Of a stretch of DNA of 64,000 bases, positions 48,106-60,508 are shown piece after piece (position 1 is the first letter of the stretch; each line of letters starts with the position of its first letter). The stretch is from contig NC_059478.1 in NCBI RefSeq assembly GCF_018139145.2, positions 21,731,001-21,795,000 on the forward strand. The letters run 5' to 3'. Below the pieces are notes generated by a model that was not told where the DNA came from, did not search any database, and saw only the letters and a list, made by a program, of their open reading frames with translations. A program made the translations under genes and the position numbers. The stretch comes from Gymnogyps californianus. Lineage: Eukaryota > Chordata > Aves > Accipitriformes > Cathartidae.

Positions 48106-50830
48106 TCTCCCATATCTCTGAAGCATAGGCTTCTTTCTTTGCAGGCTATTTCTGGGTCTTCAGGACCAGAAAACGTAGTGGGTAATGGCAGCAATGTCTG
48201 TGGGAGCTGAGAGGCTTCAGGAAGTTTTACACCCTTTTGGTGTCCTCCATCTATTCCTCCTTTGCCACAGCTCTGGCTACATCAAGCTGCAGCGTGTAAT
48301 CCAAATACTCTCTGTGTATTCCACCTTCATGAGGGAACAGCAAAGTGTTGGCTTCTTCCAGTTTGTTCTCTCAGCTAGACAATTCAGGTGTGAATCACTC
48401 TTTCTCCACATATATTGCTAGATAAGAAGGGAAGCAACAGGAAAATTTGATAAGTAAAAATGTCAGCAGTTTGCTTATAATGTAGATGACCAGGTCCAGC
48501 ACTTGTGCAATGTTTTATTGCTCTGGTTTGGTTTGAATTCAAGACTGCTTATCAGAAATGGCTTTTAATTGATCAAAAAAAAGTGTAGGTGATGAGATGA
48601 AGGGGTTATAAATGGAGTGCACTGTATGTAAAATGAAGAATACCACATTATCAAGGCAGAGCCCACCTCGGCATTTTAGCACATTGACACATGTAAATCT
48701 CAAAGTGTGGTAAAACATCTTTAAAATGCAGCACACAAGAAAAACAATGCTTGTACAAAGACAACACATTGGTGGCATCATCTCAAGTGTGGATTTACAT
48801 CTGTTTCAATGAATTGGGGACCTGATAGCACTTAAGCTAATGAAAGTGTAAGCAAATAAATGAGAGCTCAGAAGAAATGGATTATCAAAAGGAAGGATAC
48901 AATAAAATGTAAGTTTATTTTATGTATTATATTGCTGAAAGTGAATTCAAAACTCTTAGCAAGGAACATGTGAAATGTGAAGTTAAGAAAGGAGTAAATA
49001 GGATGCTGCAAACACTTAGAAGATTTTTTGAAACATTTAGAAAAACAGTGAAGTAAAATTTACATATTTACACAAGACTGGAATACATGACCCTGTCTGA
49101 TTTAGTTTTCTTGGAGACCATGACTAAAGATATACTTCTGGCTATACCAAATGCATAAGCCTATGACTACTAAAATTACACACATAATGGAAAAAACAGA
49201 ACTAGGCAATTATTTTTGAGGGACTGCTTACCATTATCATGGAGGGATAAATGACAGTCCGTAATCATAAAATCTATTTATTCTGCGCTCTATACTAGTA
49301 TTCAAGATGCTAAAAAGCAACAATAACACAACACAAGAAGACTGAGAGTGAATAATCTACTCTGAAGGATGGATTGAAATAAATTTTGCAGAAACAAAAA
49401 AAAAAAGATCATTTTTAGACAATGTCAGTTCATTTGAGAGAGAGGAAAGGTAAAGAGGGTGTTCAAAGTGCTTAGAGGAAGCATTTGGCAGTTCAGAGTG
49501 GAATTGTTCAAGCTAATAAAAGTAATAAGAACTAAGACTGCAAAAGAGTTGAGAGTAGAACATGTATCTGCTCTAGAGTTTGTCATGAATATTAGTATTC
49601 GGCAGTGCTGGCCTATGTGAGACAGTGATAAATCAGGCAAGATTTGGAAAAGTCTCTGAAATCTCTGTGTGACTCTCTGAGAACATAAGGTAGTGCTGAT
49701 TCTGCAAGGAGGGACAAACACTGAGAGGGAGTGTATGCTATGGTACGTGAGGAAAAGACATATGTTGAACACCAGCTCTCAGAAACCTAGTTTTACATTT
49801 TTTATTTAAAGCAAATGAAATAGTTTTCAGAAAACTAATCATATAAGAAGGCAGGCATGAGAAAGTTTCCTCTTAAGCTTTTGTATATGATTGAGAGACA
49901 GAGAAAATAAAAGCTAGGTCCACAGGAATAACTATTATCTGCAGTTAGTCTTTGGAATGCAGCAGCCTTACCTTGTCTGGCAAAGCCTGCACCAACTCAC
50001 GATGCTCAGGAAATTTTCTTGGCTTTATCTGACTTCCTTTTAATCCACAGCAGCCACTCTAAAAGAAACCGTAATTCTGGATTTGACTATTAATGTCACT
50101 AAAAATTGGCTCACCTTCGCAACCCCAAGAGCAATATCCCCAGGCAGTCACATTTGTCCTCTTCTCAACTCTCTGTCATCAGCTGAAGAAGAGCTGGGGT
50201 TTCCCTGATGCCAGGCTGAGTTTTACCTGAGCCCTTCAGGCGGCAGGAGAAGCTGAGGGCCCTACCTGTTACATGTGCACTGTTTTCTCCACTTGTGTCC
50301 AGGCAGCAGGATAACTCATTAGTGACACTGCCAAATTAAATATATTGAGAAGTGTTAACCTCGAGCTGAAAGTCTCAATACCTATGACATTTAATGTAGA
50401 TTTTATTGATGGTGTGTTAGATACCAAATAAAATATCTGATTAAGTTTCAAGGAGATGGAATCAACCATATTACTGTAATATTTGAGATGGAGGAGATAA
50501 TTTGAAGAGGATAGACTACTTCTCTTGTGAGAATAAGTATGGGCACTACAATAAAAAAATCTTAGTTTCATTATCCAGTGTAATCGAATATCAGAATAAT
50601 GTTTAATATGCTGTAATATGAGCATTTCTGCATTATTTGATGTTACGGTAGAGAAATAAAGGTATTTTTTCCTCTCACCTTTATTGTCCAGTTACTAAAA
50701 TCCTGCTGCCAACCTATGGGGCAAAAATTAGGCATATTCCAGTTTCAAATGGAGTGTCATTGCACACTGATGATACTTTGAAACATATTTTCAAGATGGG
50801 GCAAATTTGAGAGAAAATCTTGGATACAGT
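48106..50830. other. Non-coding sequence, no gene seen
   Basis: Unique sequence up to the LTR. Minus-strand frames of 116 codons (49,425-49,772) and 119 codons (50,269-50,625) carry no recognisable domain. Confidence 0.65.
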
Positions 50831-51209
50831 TGTGAGGGACTGAAAGAGTTAATGTCTGTCAGCGTCTCAAACATTGTAGCAACCAAGGTAAGGTCTGCAT
50901 AACAAAGAGGGCCATTAGCAAGAAGTTGGCTGGCAGGGACACAGCGGGTGTGCCGGAGGGTGTGCAGTCCTGTGTTCTGGCAGAACCAGCCTGGTAACCC
51001 ACCACAGATGGCCAGAGGCCACACAAAGCTTATTTGAGGAGGGGGCTTGTAGCTCCTTGGAAAGTCCCTAAGACCACCCCCCGCCTCAGTAAGCTGCACA
51101 TGCTCAGTAGATAAAGAACCCTCTGGAACACTACTATATATGTTGAGCACTGTCTAGAATGAACCCATATAAGTCTTCAAGAGGCGTGACTGTGGACGGA
51201 GATTTAGAC

Positions 51210-51216
51210 TATAAAA
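51210..51216 (+). promoter_or_regulatory. LTR TATA box
   Basis: TATAAAA in the context GACTATAAAAG, about 380 bp into the LTR. It sits 208 bp before the poly(A) signal, as expected for the end of U3. A GC box (GGGGCGG) lies downstream at 51,290-51,296. Confidence 0.7.
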
Positions 51217-51234
51217 GACACAACTGCAAAGAGC

Positions 51235-51389
51235 CACGCTGCCCACCGCCGGAGGCTTGGCGCGCTCGTCGCCGACGGCGCGGGATCCAGGGGCGGTGAC
51301 TATCGCTTTTCTTTTCCCGCTCTTTCTTTTTCTTTCTCTCTTTTTCTCTCTTCTTGTGAACGTTTTGCTGCAACGCACGCTGCCCACCG
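51235..51389 (+). repeat. 14-bp direct repeat within LTR R region
   Basis: CACGCTGCCCACCG occurs exactly at 51,235-51,248 and 51,376-51,389, 141 bp apart. The two copies flank the CpG-rich and pyrimidine-rich part of the LTR. Confidence 0.9.
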
Positions 51390-51417
51390 TTACGCCTTCC
51401 ACGGTTTGGATTGTTCA

Positions 51418-51423
51418 AATAAA
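51418..51423 (+). terminator. LTR polyadenylation signal AATAAA
   Basis: A canonical AATAAA hexamer, followed within about 20 bp by a GTGGTCGTTTGGTGTCGTTT-type GU-rich element. This is the normal arrangement at the R/U5 boundary. Confidence 0.7.
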
Positions 51424-51486
51424 GCATTCAAAGTGGTCGTTTGGTGTCGTTTCACCTTAATTTAGCCCGGGGGGATCCCAGAACCT

Positions 51487-51521
51487 CTACGACCCTCTGG
51501 TCTGTCCGGTCTGGGTCGTAG
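51487..51521. repeat. Perfect 9-bp inverted repeat at the LTR 3' end
   Basis: CTACGACCC (51,487-51,495) and GGGTCGTAG (51,513-51,521) are perfect reverse complements separated by 17 bp. The loop itself contains TCTGGTC and GGTCTG. In RNA this would form a stable hairpin in U5. Confidence 0.9.
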
Positions 51522-51523
51522 CA

Positions 51524-53699
51524 ACAATTAAGGGACCTGGATATCTTTCTTGGCAATTTATTAGCTGTTCCAAATGGAAATATTTCCTCTGACTAAGTCT
51601 GCAAATGAAATCATCCCAGTTACAGGATGCCAGTTAGATATTAGTGATAAAAGTGCATAGTAATGAGCATGATGAATAGAAAGGGAATTTATTAGCTGTC
51701 TTTTTTTTTTAGTTCTGGAAATACAAATAGAATTTTGGATCAAATGAACAGTTTCGCTAATCAGTAGTATAATTTAATAAATTTTATCTAACAGCCTATG
51801 TCTTATTTAAAAGGCATTTTGTTTCACATCACCTATTCAAACAAACAAAAAGCCTCTGAATGCTATGACAAGAACACCATATTTCCCTGAGTAGAGAGCA
51901 AATATGCACATTTATTTCAGGATTGTGGTAGCATTGAGAAGCTTGACTCATGGAACCCACTGTGCCAGGGATGTAAAGTGACACTTACTTGAGATTAAAG
52001 AAGAGAAGAATCATGAAAAACAAAAGTAAAGTCTTGAGGAGAAAGCAGAATATGTATGTGTTTCTCTGTTTAAGGTTTCCCAAGAAAGGAAGCTGTCACT
52101 AAAAAGTGAAGACTGAGAGACAATATGTATTTTCATAGTTGTGGTCTAACCAGCACCAAATAGAGGTAGAAAAGAATATAGAATTAGTTTAAAGAATCTC
52201 AGCCTTACTGTCTAGTACAGAGGGTGTTTTTCCGCACCTTGGGTAGGTACTATTTCTGTTTGGACCAGCCAAATGCAACATGCTGTATTACCAACAAAGT
52301 GACAATGTATATTATCAATAGTTTGGTTAAAATAAGAAGTGATCTGAGCCTTTGGCCATCCTTCAAACCAAATTGAACTCAAACCTTTGACATTTCAGTT
52401 ACATTGTCTCCTGCCTCATCCTACATTTCTCATGGTATAGTGGCAAGCTGAAAAGCCCGGAGGTCTGATATTCAAAAAGGGCAGCAATAGGCACCTTGCC
52501 ACTTCCTGCTGGACTACGGATTTGTCAGAGAAAGTTAGAGCTGCGGGGAGGGGGCATTTTCTCCTTCAAGGCAAATACTGTTGGTAGGGAGAGGGCAGGC
52601 CCTTTCTCCATGATGCATGATAACCTCCAAGGAGAGCATTGATGATGGATGACTGCCAAACTTCCCTGAAAGAACATTGCTATGCCCTAAAGAAAGAACA
52701 ATACCACACACCCTGAATTCACAGAGAGTTTACTTAGTTTGGATATGATAGACCTAATAAAGATTCCACTAAGAAAAATATCAATATATTTTCTATATTC
52801 AATTAGATCTAGCTGGAAGAAAATCAGCAAAATGTTACACAATCATTTCTCCTTGGGTTTAAAAAATTCACTCATTAAATTTGCTTTCCCAAATAAACCC
52901 AAGACATTTTCAGTTGGATCTAACAAAACAGAATCTGATCTGTAGCTTGCAGTAATGTATCTTTTTAAGCTTATGAGAAGTATTGACGGGAAGGATACCA
53001 GGTATTCTGTGATTAAAAGTGTATTAATCATTTACTGAAGATTATTGAATCATTCAAGATGAATTGTGTGTTTATATCATTGATGCCAGTATGATTAATC
53101 CAAATCTCCTGCTAGGTTTAAGAGGACAGAATTAGAGATATAACTACAAGAACCCTCTTGATCCACCGTTAGTATGTCAATAGCTGTTGCATCCTTTAGC
53201 AAAATGAGTGGGGAAATGTTGTATGGAAAATTAAAGTACTTCAGTAATTTCTGGGTTCTTTTCCCCACAATAATGGAGTTTATATAAATTGTTAAAGATG
53301 TGACAGATGGGAAGGCTGTAATGTTTGTGATGATACACACACAGAGAGACTCAAACCACCATTTTTCTGAGTAGAAGGATTCTCCATACTGACAGTGAAA
53401 TACTATGGGTCTTACTCAGATGCTATCACAAAATCATTAGGACACTTGTGCGTGGAAAGGGAATACTTTATCCGTATGAGTAAGAGCTTTGTATTTAGAC
53501 ACTAACAGCTAGAAGTTGATCTTAAAGCTAAGAGAAAGCCAGCACACACCCACAGGTCAGCTAGAAACTAAAGGCGGATCCATGAGAAGCATCCATACCT
53601 ACATGTTTATTAAGTTCAGATTCAAAGACTTTTTTTTCATACTTCCTGAATCAAAATTTTAGCACAGACTGGCATCTAAAGTATGTGACAAGAAGTCAC
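51524..53699. other. Non-coding sequence, no gene seen
   Basis: Unique AT-rich sequence after the LTR. No retroviral internal sequence, exon or RNA gene was recognised. Confidence 0.65.
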
Positions 53700-53815
53700 A
53701 AAATCTGAATTCTGTTTCTATCTGTCATCAATCTTCTTGTGTAACTTAAAGCAAACAGTTTAACAATTAGTGTCTCTTTTCTGTAACCTCTAACACAAAG
53801 ATTGTAAAGCACTAG
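53700..53815 (-). mobile_element. MIR/CORE-SINE relic
   Basis: On the plus strand AATCTGAATTCTGTTTCTAT, CATCAATCTTCTTGTGTAAC, AAACAGTTTAACAATTAG, TGTCTC and TTTCTGTAACC, then TTGTAAAGCAC, keep the reverse-complement MIR order ('GAATTCTGGCTCTGCCAC...CTGTGTGACCTTGG...AGTCACTTAACCTCTCTG...CATCTGTAAAATG'). It is highly diverged but collinear over about 110 bp. Confidence 0.5.
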
Positions 53816-55559
53816 ATGCATGAAAGTAGGGTAAGCTAAATTGCTGATACTTGTAAAAGATTTGGAAACTTCAGGAAGGAGCCCTCATAGAAGTACAAAG
53901 TATTGGTGGCTATGTGATAAATTAAGGAGAGGGTCACATTCCTATTGAAGTGGCAAAATTGCTGATGATTAAACACTCACTGATTTTTTTTTTTTTTGGT
54001 GGAGTTTAGACTCATTAGAAGAATAAATTATAGGTTTATTATTAAAAACAATCTATATTTACAAACTTCACATTTTACATAAATTGGAATGTTTTCGTGC
54101 TGAAAACATGAAAACAAGAATGCTGAACTATCCAGCATTCTTACAGAAGTACAAAATCAAAATTAAGTCAAGCACATGACTGACTATTGAAAGTGGTGTT
54201 CTATATGTCATGTTACTGTCACTGCTTCTCCGCATTCTCTTGAGGGTTGCATTTGTACATAATTTTTTTTTAAAAGCCGTTTTTAATAATTTTCATTTAT
54301 TGTCAAAATGAGTATTGATTTACTTCTGAAATGTAGTTTATTTCACATTACTGCTAGCATCAAACAAGATAACAGGATGCTGTTGACATTGCTGAAAGCC
54401 AAATGTAGGATTATGCCCACTTATTATCTTAGGCAGCCATGCAAGCTAAGCTTCAATGAGTCCTACACAGGGAGCAATATGCATACATTAAATCTGACAT
54501 GCTGTCCAGATACCACAGAAAAAAAAGTCACTTTATCCTGATTTCCCAAAGAACAGCGGTTTATGCGATCACACTATCTTTCTGCCTATACTTTTCTGCC
54601 TTCCACACAAAACCTTTTGACCATTTGGCCTATTAACAAAGGCGTTCAGTATCAGGTGACTATGAAAAAGTGAGGGAGAGCTTCTGAATGTGCCTTATGA
54701 CTGCCCCAGCTGGCAGAACTTTGTGGCATCCTTGCTGACATAAAATCATGTGTTGAAGAGATAGATGATGGCTTCTAGGGTTTGTGTTTTGCCACCACAT
54801 TGCAATAATCACCATCATCATTGGCAGAAACTGTGCTGCAATGACTAGCATGAGGGAGATTTCTCTTTCTTCTAGCAGTCTCAGAGAGCAAGGAAGCATT
54901 TGTGCATTATGTGTTGTAAAATATAATACAAGCAAATTAATTTTCTCTGTGGAACTATAACCCCAAAAATCTACTTAGTACAAACTTAGGATCAATATTT
55001 TGAAACAAAAGCAAATTGATTCTCAGTGCCAGTTCAATATTTTAATGATTGTAATGTAAGAGATAAATAACAGAGTTGTTTCAAGTTGTTTAGTTCTATG
55101 TGTTCCAATTTCAGTGAAAATACATTCTTCCATTCATTGCTGATACAAAACCTGTAGTGCAATGTACAATGGAGAGGGTCAACTTAAACAAGCTAAAAAA
55201 TAGGACGTGACAAGTATTTTGTATTTCAACCAGTGTTAGGAGAGGGATGAAGCTCTCTTACACTAAGCCCTGAATTTGAACTGAAGGCAACAACTCCTGT
55301 TACTAGGCGCCACACTGGTATTATTTCTGTTCTGCTAATATTCTTCTGCAACATTTTATAGCGACAGGAATGTATCACAGGGGTCAGCACTGTGGTTATC
55401 TTGAGCTCATTCAAATGACTCCTGGGTGTATGTATATTAGAACAGAGCTTTCAAAAAGGTTCTTTTGAAATTCTTTTTTAAAGGGATATAATTTTACTAT
55501 TTAATTATATTAAACACAGGAAAATGTCACATAGAATTTACTGTTATCAATATGTGCAG
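53816..55559. other. Non-coding sequence, no gene seen
   Basis: Unique sequence with a T14 run at 53,984-53,997. No exon or RNA was recognised. Confidence 0.65.
53984..53997. repeat. Poly(T) run, 14 T
   Basis: A homopolymer of 14 T residues followed by GGTGGAG. Confidence 0.9.
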
Positions 55560-55800
55560 TAAATCTTCTCATATTCTCACTTAATCATTTGTATATTTTA
55601 GGAAATTAATTTAATCAAATGTTCATTAGCAGTAATAATTAATTATAGCAAAGTTCATCAGACAACATATACGTGTTGCCAAATGATCACCATGATGTTC
55701 TTTTGACAGAGTTGTTACAGCACAAATGTTCTACGCATTTTTATGCAGACATTTCACCAGCACATGACATACTGCCTATAAATCTGCATTTACAGCTCTA
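55560..55800. other. Candidate conserved non-coding element
   Basis: A repeat-free AT-rich segment with many homeodomain/POU-like cores: TTAATCATTTG near 55,581, GGAAATTAATTTAATC near 55,601, TAATAATTAATTAT near 55,633 and AAATGATCACCATGATG near 55,681. It has no coding potential. It resembles developmental enhancers in composition only. Confidence 0.2.
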
Positions 55801-58800
55801 TAAATTACAGATCCACTAAATATTATTGAAATATACTTTACTTTCATTAATTGTATAGTTATGGATTATAAATGCATATTCAAATACTGTATAGATTATG
55901 TCTGCAGTGAAAAATTGGTTATTTTCAATGCTAGTTATTTCTAAAAATATCCTACAAATTGTCCACAGGAATAATTTGTTTACTAATCTATCAGTAAATT
56001 GAAAATCAGTCCTATTCAGAAAGTCTGCATATTTGATCAGGAGTGGCATGACCTGAAATTCTTGCTGCCTGGAAAAGAAGGATAGCTTTTTAGTTAGGGC
56101 ATATGGCTTGGGGGAGCATATTCAGTCACTTTGCCACAGGTTTTCTGTGACTTTGGGTAGCTCATCTTATCTGTCTATGGTTCGTTCCTTTATTTACAAA
56201 ATAGCAGTAAGAGCTTCCTTTCTGAAATATTGTTTGCTTTATCCATTTACATTTTGGGGTGGGGAGGGGGGAACATCATTACATTTTTCTCCAAGGCTTA
56301 ACAAAATGAGGCCATATTCTTGGTTGAGGCTTTTAGATACTGTCATGCTATATAGTAATAATACAATTATTATTGCTCTGACAAAACCATTAATTTAATT
56401 GCTCTTTCTGATTCTTGAAAGCACTGCTGGCTCCTGAGCATTCCATGCTCCAATCAGACAGATGAAACCAGAACAGAAAGTTTAAAATAAGTCCCTGCTA
56501 AAACTGTGAGGAGTTTCTCTGCTTCTCTTTCCCCAATGCTTAATATGTTTCCATATGTTTCTGGGTGAAAAAGTCTCACATGTGCAGACAAAGCCTTGGT
56601 TTTCTTTGAGCTATTCAGGAATATTTCTTGATGTTATATTAAAATTTGTCAGTGATGTTGGACAATAGTGACAGTGTGCAATTAATGCAGCTGCCAAAAA
56701 TGTGTATGAATAATTAGTGGTAGCTAATAACCTGCGAGATAGCAGAACTATTTTGTTGGACCTTTTTCAAAAGCTAATGAAAGATGAACATCCCTGAGAC
56801 ATTATAAAAAAGTTCCAGAAAGACAGGTAGGTCCACCTCAGGTTGTCTGTATCAAAAATTAGCAGAAGACTGAAAGACATAGGCATGAGCTCATAACCAA
56901 AGTGATTGGCCTTAGGTTGATCTGCTTTTTTTGAGTCAAATCTCTGTGTGGACTTGGAGCTGGGAAACCCCATGTAGCAAATTTGCCTGCAGTATTTGTT
57001 GAAACCCAGCCAAAGAAAGCCAAGTGTATTTGGCTTAAATCTGTACTGCTCCTTCACAGTATAGTGACAGGTTCATCTGTACTTAAATTCTGGCACTGTT
57101 AGAACTGGAAACTTAATATATGAGTTTCCCTTAGCTCACCCCCCCAGAGGCAAAGATACATCATGGCTCTTCAGTGAACATTTTGTTGTATTAGAAAACC
57201 TTGCAATACCCAGACACAACATGGAAAAATCAGACTAGGGAGAGTTCTTTGGCTCTACGTTTTCTTGCTTTTGTTAGTATGAGTCAGAACCGTTAACTGA
57301 GTGTAGTTTTCTTTTTGGGATGTTTTACAGTCCTGCAATGTTGTTTTTCATCATGGAGTCAGTGTACTGGAGTGCCAGCCAAGAATAACAATTAGCTACT
57401 TAGCTTGTCCAGTTCTTACTCAAACTGGAGTGTTAGATCAGCCTTTCAAACAATGGTGACAACATCTCTGTTAAAGTTGGGGCCTGGTTCAGTAATAGGG
57501 TCACAGGCACCTGCGTCAAGTCATCTCGCTAAGTCTTTCCCTTTTTATTACAGTCCTTGTATCATCCCACTGTCAACATGGAGCAAACTGGCACATTTCA
57601 GGTGTGTTCCTGGGAAACCTGCCCACTTTCACTCACCACAGCGATGGCATGTGAGGATGAATCTGTTTGGTTTTTTTAAAAAGTCCAAATGAAAATTCAT
57701 GACCATGGTTTTATGAAAATGTCAGACATTCCTTTAAAATTAACTCAGAGAAAACCCTACAGTTTCAGAGCTCTCAAAAGAGCAGATAATGCTTACAAAT
57801 TGGATATTGTTCTTCTCAGGTTATCAGACAGAAATCTATTCTTTCATTCTGGCAAAGGAATTTAACATAGATAATTCTTGTTAATTGCTATCGTCTTTCA
57901 TTAGGATTTTTCTGTCAGCATGTGTTGTGCAGCAACTGTATAGAACAACTGTGTTTCTAGTTTGAAACAGTAAAATGACACAAATGCTAATTCTTTTCAA
58001 AGGATTTCATTTTTTTACTTAGAAGTTTGGGAGCAGAGAGAGGAAAAACAAGTGACCAGGTAGGAAAATGAAAATATTAGATCTGCAGTTTCCTAAATGA
58101 CAATACCAGGGACATATATTTGCATAACGCAGAGTCCAAGACCTTCCTTTTATGTTATTCTACAGAATCAGAAAAGGAAACATACTGTGCAATAGTTGAG
58201 ATCCAACTATCTCAGCTGCAGACTGAGTCTAGTTAATTCAGCTTTTAAATAAAATATCTATGCAAGGCTAAAAGCAAAATGATCACTTGGTTTATTGGGT
58301 CTTGTCCTGCCTGACAAGTCAAAGTTCATAAATTTTGCAGAGTGAAAACAGAGTTAAACATAGTTGTATATCACTTTCTTCTGGCTGAAGACAACCTACT
58401 CTACTCCCCCTGAGCAGGAAGCCCTAAGTTACTGAGTAACTCTTTTGATGTATGTCAGGAGCATCTGGTTGCCGGTTACTGGCTGAAGATAATGATCAGT
58501 TACATTTTCACCTGTTCCTCTTTCACATCCCTGAAGTTTCTAGTATGTCCAATTATGAGGCTTTGCCCTGTCCCCCATAGGCAGAGGATAAAGCAGCAGC
58601 CCTTCCACTGGGGAATTAACACTTAAGTCACCAGTTTTTCAGCCTGCATCTTGGCTGGATGTAGGTTATTAAAAAGGAACATTTCCTTCCACCTTTGTTC
58701 TGATTATAGAAATCTCATGTTTGATCACCAAGCAGCCCAGTGGGAAAATCTTGTCGTCTTATGTAAGAGGGCAGGGAAAGCAAAATGGGGAGAGATAAAG

Positions 58801-60492
58801 AAGTAAAAAATACTGTAGAAGAAGGGACTAATCAACCAGTAAACATAACTGTGCTTCAAATCTGCAATACAGTATATATGTTCCCAAAATGTCCTCTCAT
58901 TTTTTTTAAGTTTCCTTCATGCGGTTTTGAAGGTAAAGGCAATTTCTTTTAATAGAAAACCGTGATTTGTAGAAGGAAACAGTAACAAGTATGGGTGAGA
59001 AATAATACAAAGTTCAACATGCTATTATAATGCCAGCCTGTTTACAGACTGAACTGAGAACTGCTGGCACAGGCTTCTTTCACTTAAATTGAGTATATCA
59101 TGATAAAATTTAATATCCTAACCCATATTTTCACAGGTGATGTAAGGAGCATTGGTGTCAGCAGGTACTAAGCACTATTTCTGCTGGTGGTACACAAAAA
59201 CTTTTAAGTGCCCGGTACCTTTTGGAAATCACCCCTACCCCCATTGGTGGTCTCTTCTAGGAATATCGCCTCACTAGAAACCATGGGTTATATGTTACCC
59301 ATGTTACTGGACGTATCTCATATCTATCTGTGAGCTGGAGCTTTTTGAGGATAATTCAATAATATTTGTTTTGTACGGCGACAGAACTTGTAAACAGCTC
59401 TCTGCATCTAATAAATGAGTTAAACTCTTAATGAGTATAGCAGTAACGAATCCATAGAGAAGGATGTATCTTATTTATATTGGTACCAAATTAAGAGCAT
59501 CATCAAAAAAGCAGTTAAGTAAGGTATGTAAAAACTACAATTATTATCATCAATCACTTCCATATGATAGCAAATATATAGAGCATAGAGAAACCCTCAT
59601 ATGCCCTAGAGACAAGCCTCACAAAGACAGATGCTGATAATGAAAGGTATGCCAAGATTATTTTTCAGGGAAAACAAGATAGGAATTTCTGTGAGAAAAT
59701 ACGTTTTATAGGAGGATTAGAAGGTGATAAAAGGTGGGTGTGGGGACAACATGAATTGGTTCATTGTACCCTCAAGAAGGGGCGTTGGAGAATGTAATAA
59801 AGAATGCAGTAACAAACAGGAATGAAGGAAGAATAAAAAAAATCCAGAAATGAAACTGAAGAGACAGCTTTATTGTGTGATGTATAATGAAGTTTTGTGG
59901 GACTTAAACAGGAAATGATCTTGAATTTGATGTTGTTAAAAAAAATAAAAAGGAACTTTATAAAAAGATTCAAGGAGTGATTTGATATGATTGAAGCAGA
60001 ATAGCTGGAGATAATTTTATCAGTGGTGTTTTATACAGACACTCCCAGGAATGGGGAGATGGGATAACAGAGAAGGCTGGTGGACAAGGTTTTATTAAGT
60101 TATATCAGTCAAGATGAGAGAACACAGGATGAGAGAACCAAATTTTTAGCAGCTGGCATTCTGAGATGAGAATGAGGGTTGCTGATGCTGGAGAAGACAA
60201 AATGCCAAAATTATTCCAGCTAAATTTATTGCAGTTTCAACAAGAGCTAAGCTTTTTCTTTATTCGCTATTTCATCTGAGGAAGAGGGTTCATTAAATAG
60301 GTTCACCAATATCTGCACAGGTAATGAAAATGGTGTGTTTCTTAGAAAGGCTTTGTAGGAATGTACATAGCATCGGATCATTCCTTCCCTTGAGAAGGGA
60401 GGATTTAGTGAATAGCATAGAGGCAAATCTTGTAGAGCAGGCTTAATCTTTCAGGTTTTCTTTCTTTCTGTCTTTGGCTATTGGGGTTTTTT
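55801..60492. other. Non-coding sequence, no gene seen
   Basis: Unique sequence. A G-rich run GGGGTGGGGAGGGGGG lies near 56,255-56,271 and a 7-bp inverted repeat CATGGGT/ACCCATG at 59,282-59,303. Frames of up to 97 codons are unrecognised. Confidence 0.65.
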
Positions 60493-60508
60493 GGGGGGTT
60501 TCCCCCCC
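60493..60508. repeat. G6-TTT-C7 hairpin
   Basis: Six G, three T and seven C in a row form a perfect 6-bp G/C hairpin with a 3-nt loop. It is preceded by GGGG and T6. Its function is unknown and it may be a mutational hotspot. Confidence 0.9.

Larger units (their letters stand above)
50831..51523 (+). mobile_element. Solo LTR of an endogenous retrovirus
   Basis: About 690 bp begins TGTGAGGG and ends GTAGCA. It contains a TATA box (TATAAAA, 51,210), a CpG-dense stretch of about 65 bp after it, and an AATAAA poly(A) signal (51,418) followed by a GT-rich stretch, giving a U3-R-U5 layout on the plus strand. ACAGT before the start and ACAAT after the end could be a 5-bp target-site duplication with one mismatch. 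No gag, pol or env remnant, primer-binding site or second LTR is visible on either side. It is therefore most simply a solo LTR left by LTR-LTR recombination. Twelve CpG sites remain in the 66 bp from 51,235, which suggests a fairly recent insertion. Exact ends and retroviral class are uncertain. Confidence 0.75.

Noticed and set aside
51154..51460. Basic, K/E/R-rich frames on the minus strand of the LTR
   Set aside because: They come from translating the pyrimidine-rich and CpG-rich LTR sequence backwards; no retroviral protein resemblance.
56250..56275. GGGGTGGGGAGGGGGG as a G-quadruplex
   Set aside because: Only three separated G runs are present, so a standard four-tract quadruplex is not clearly possible.
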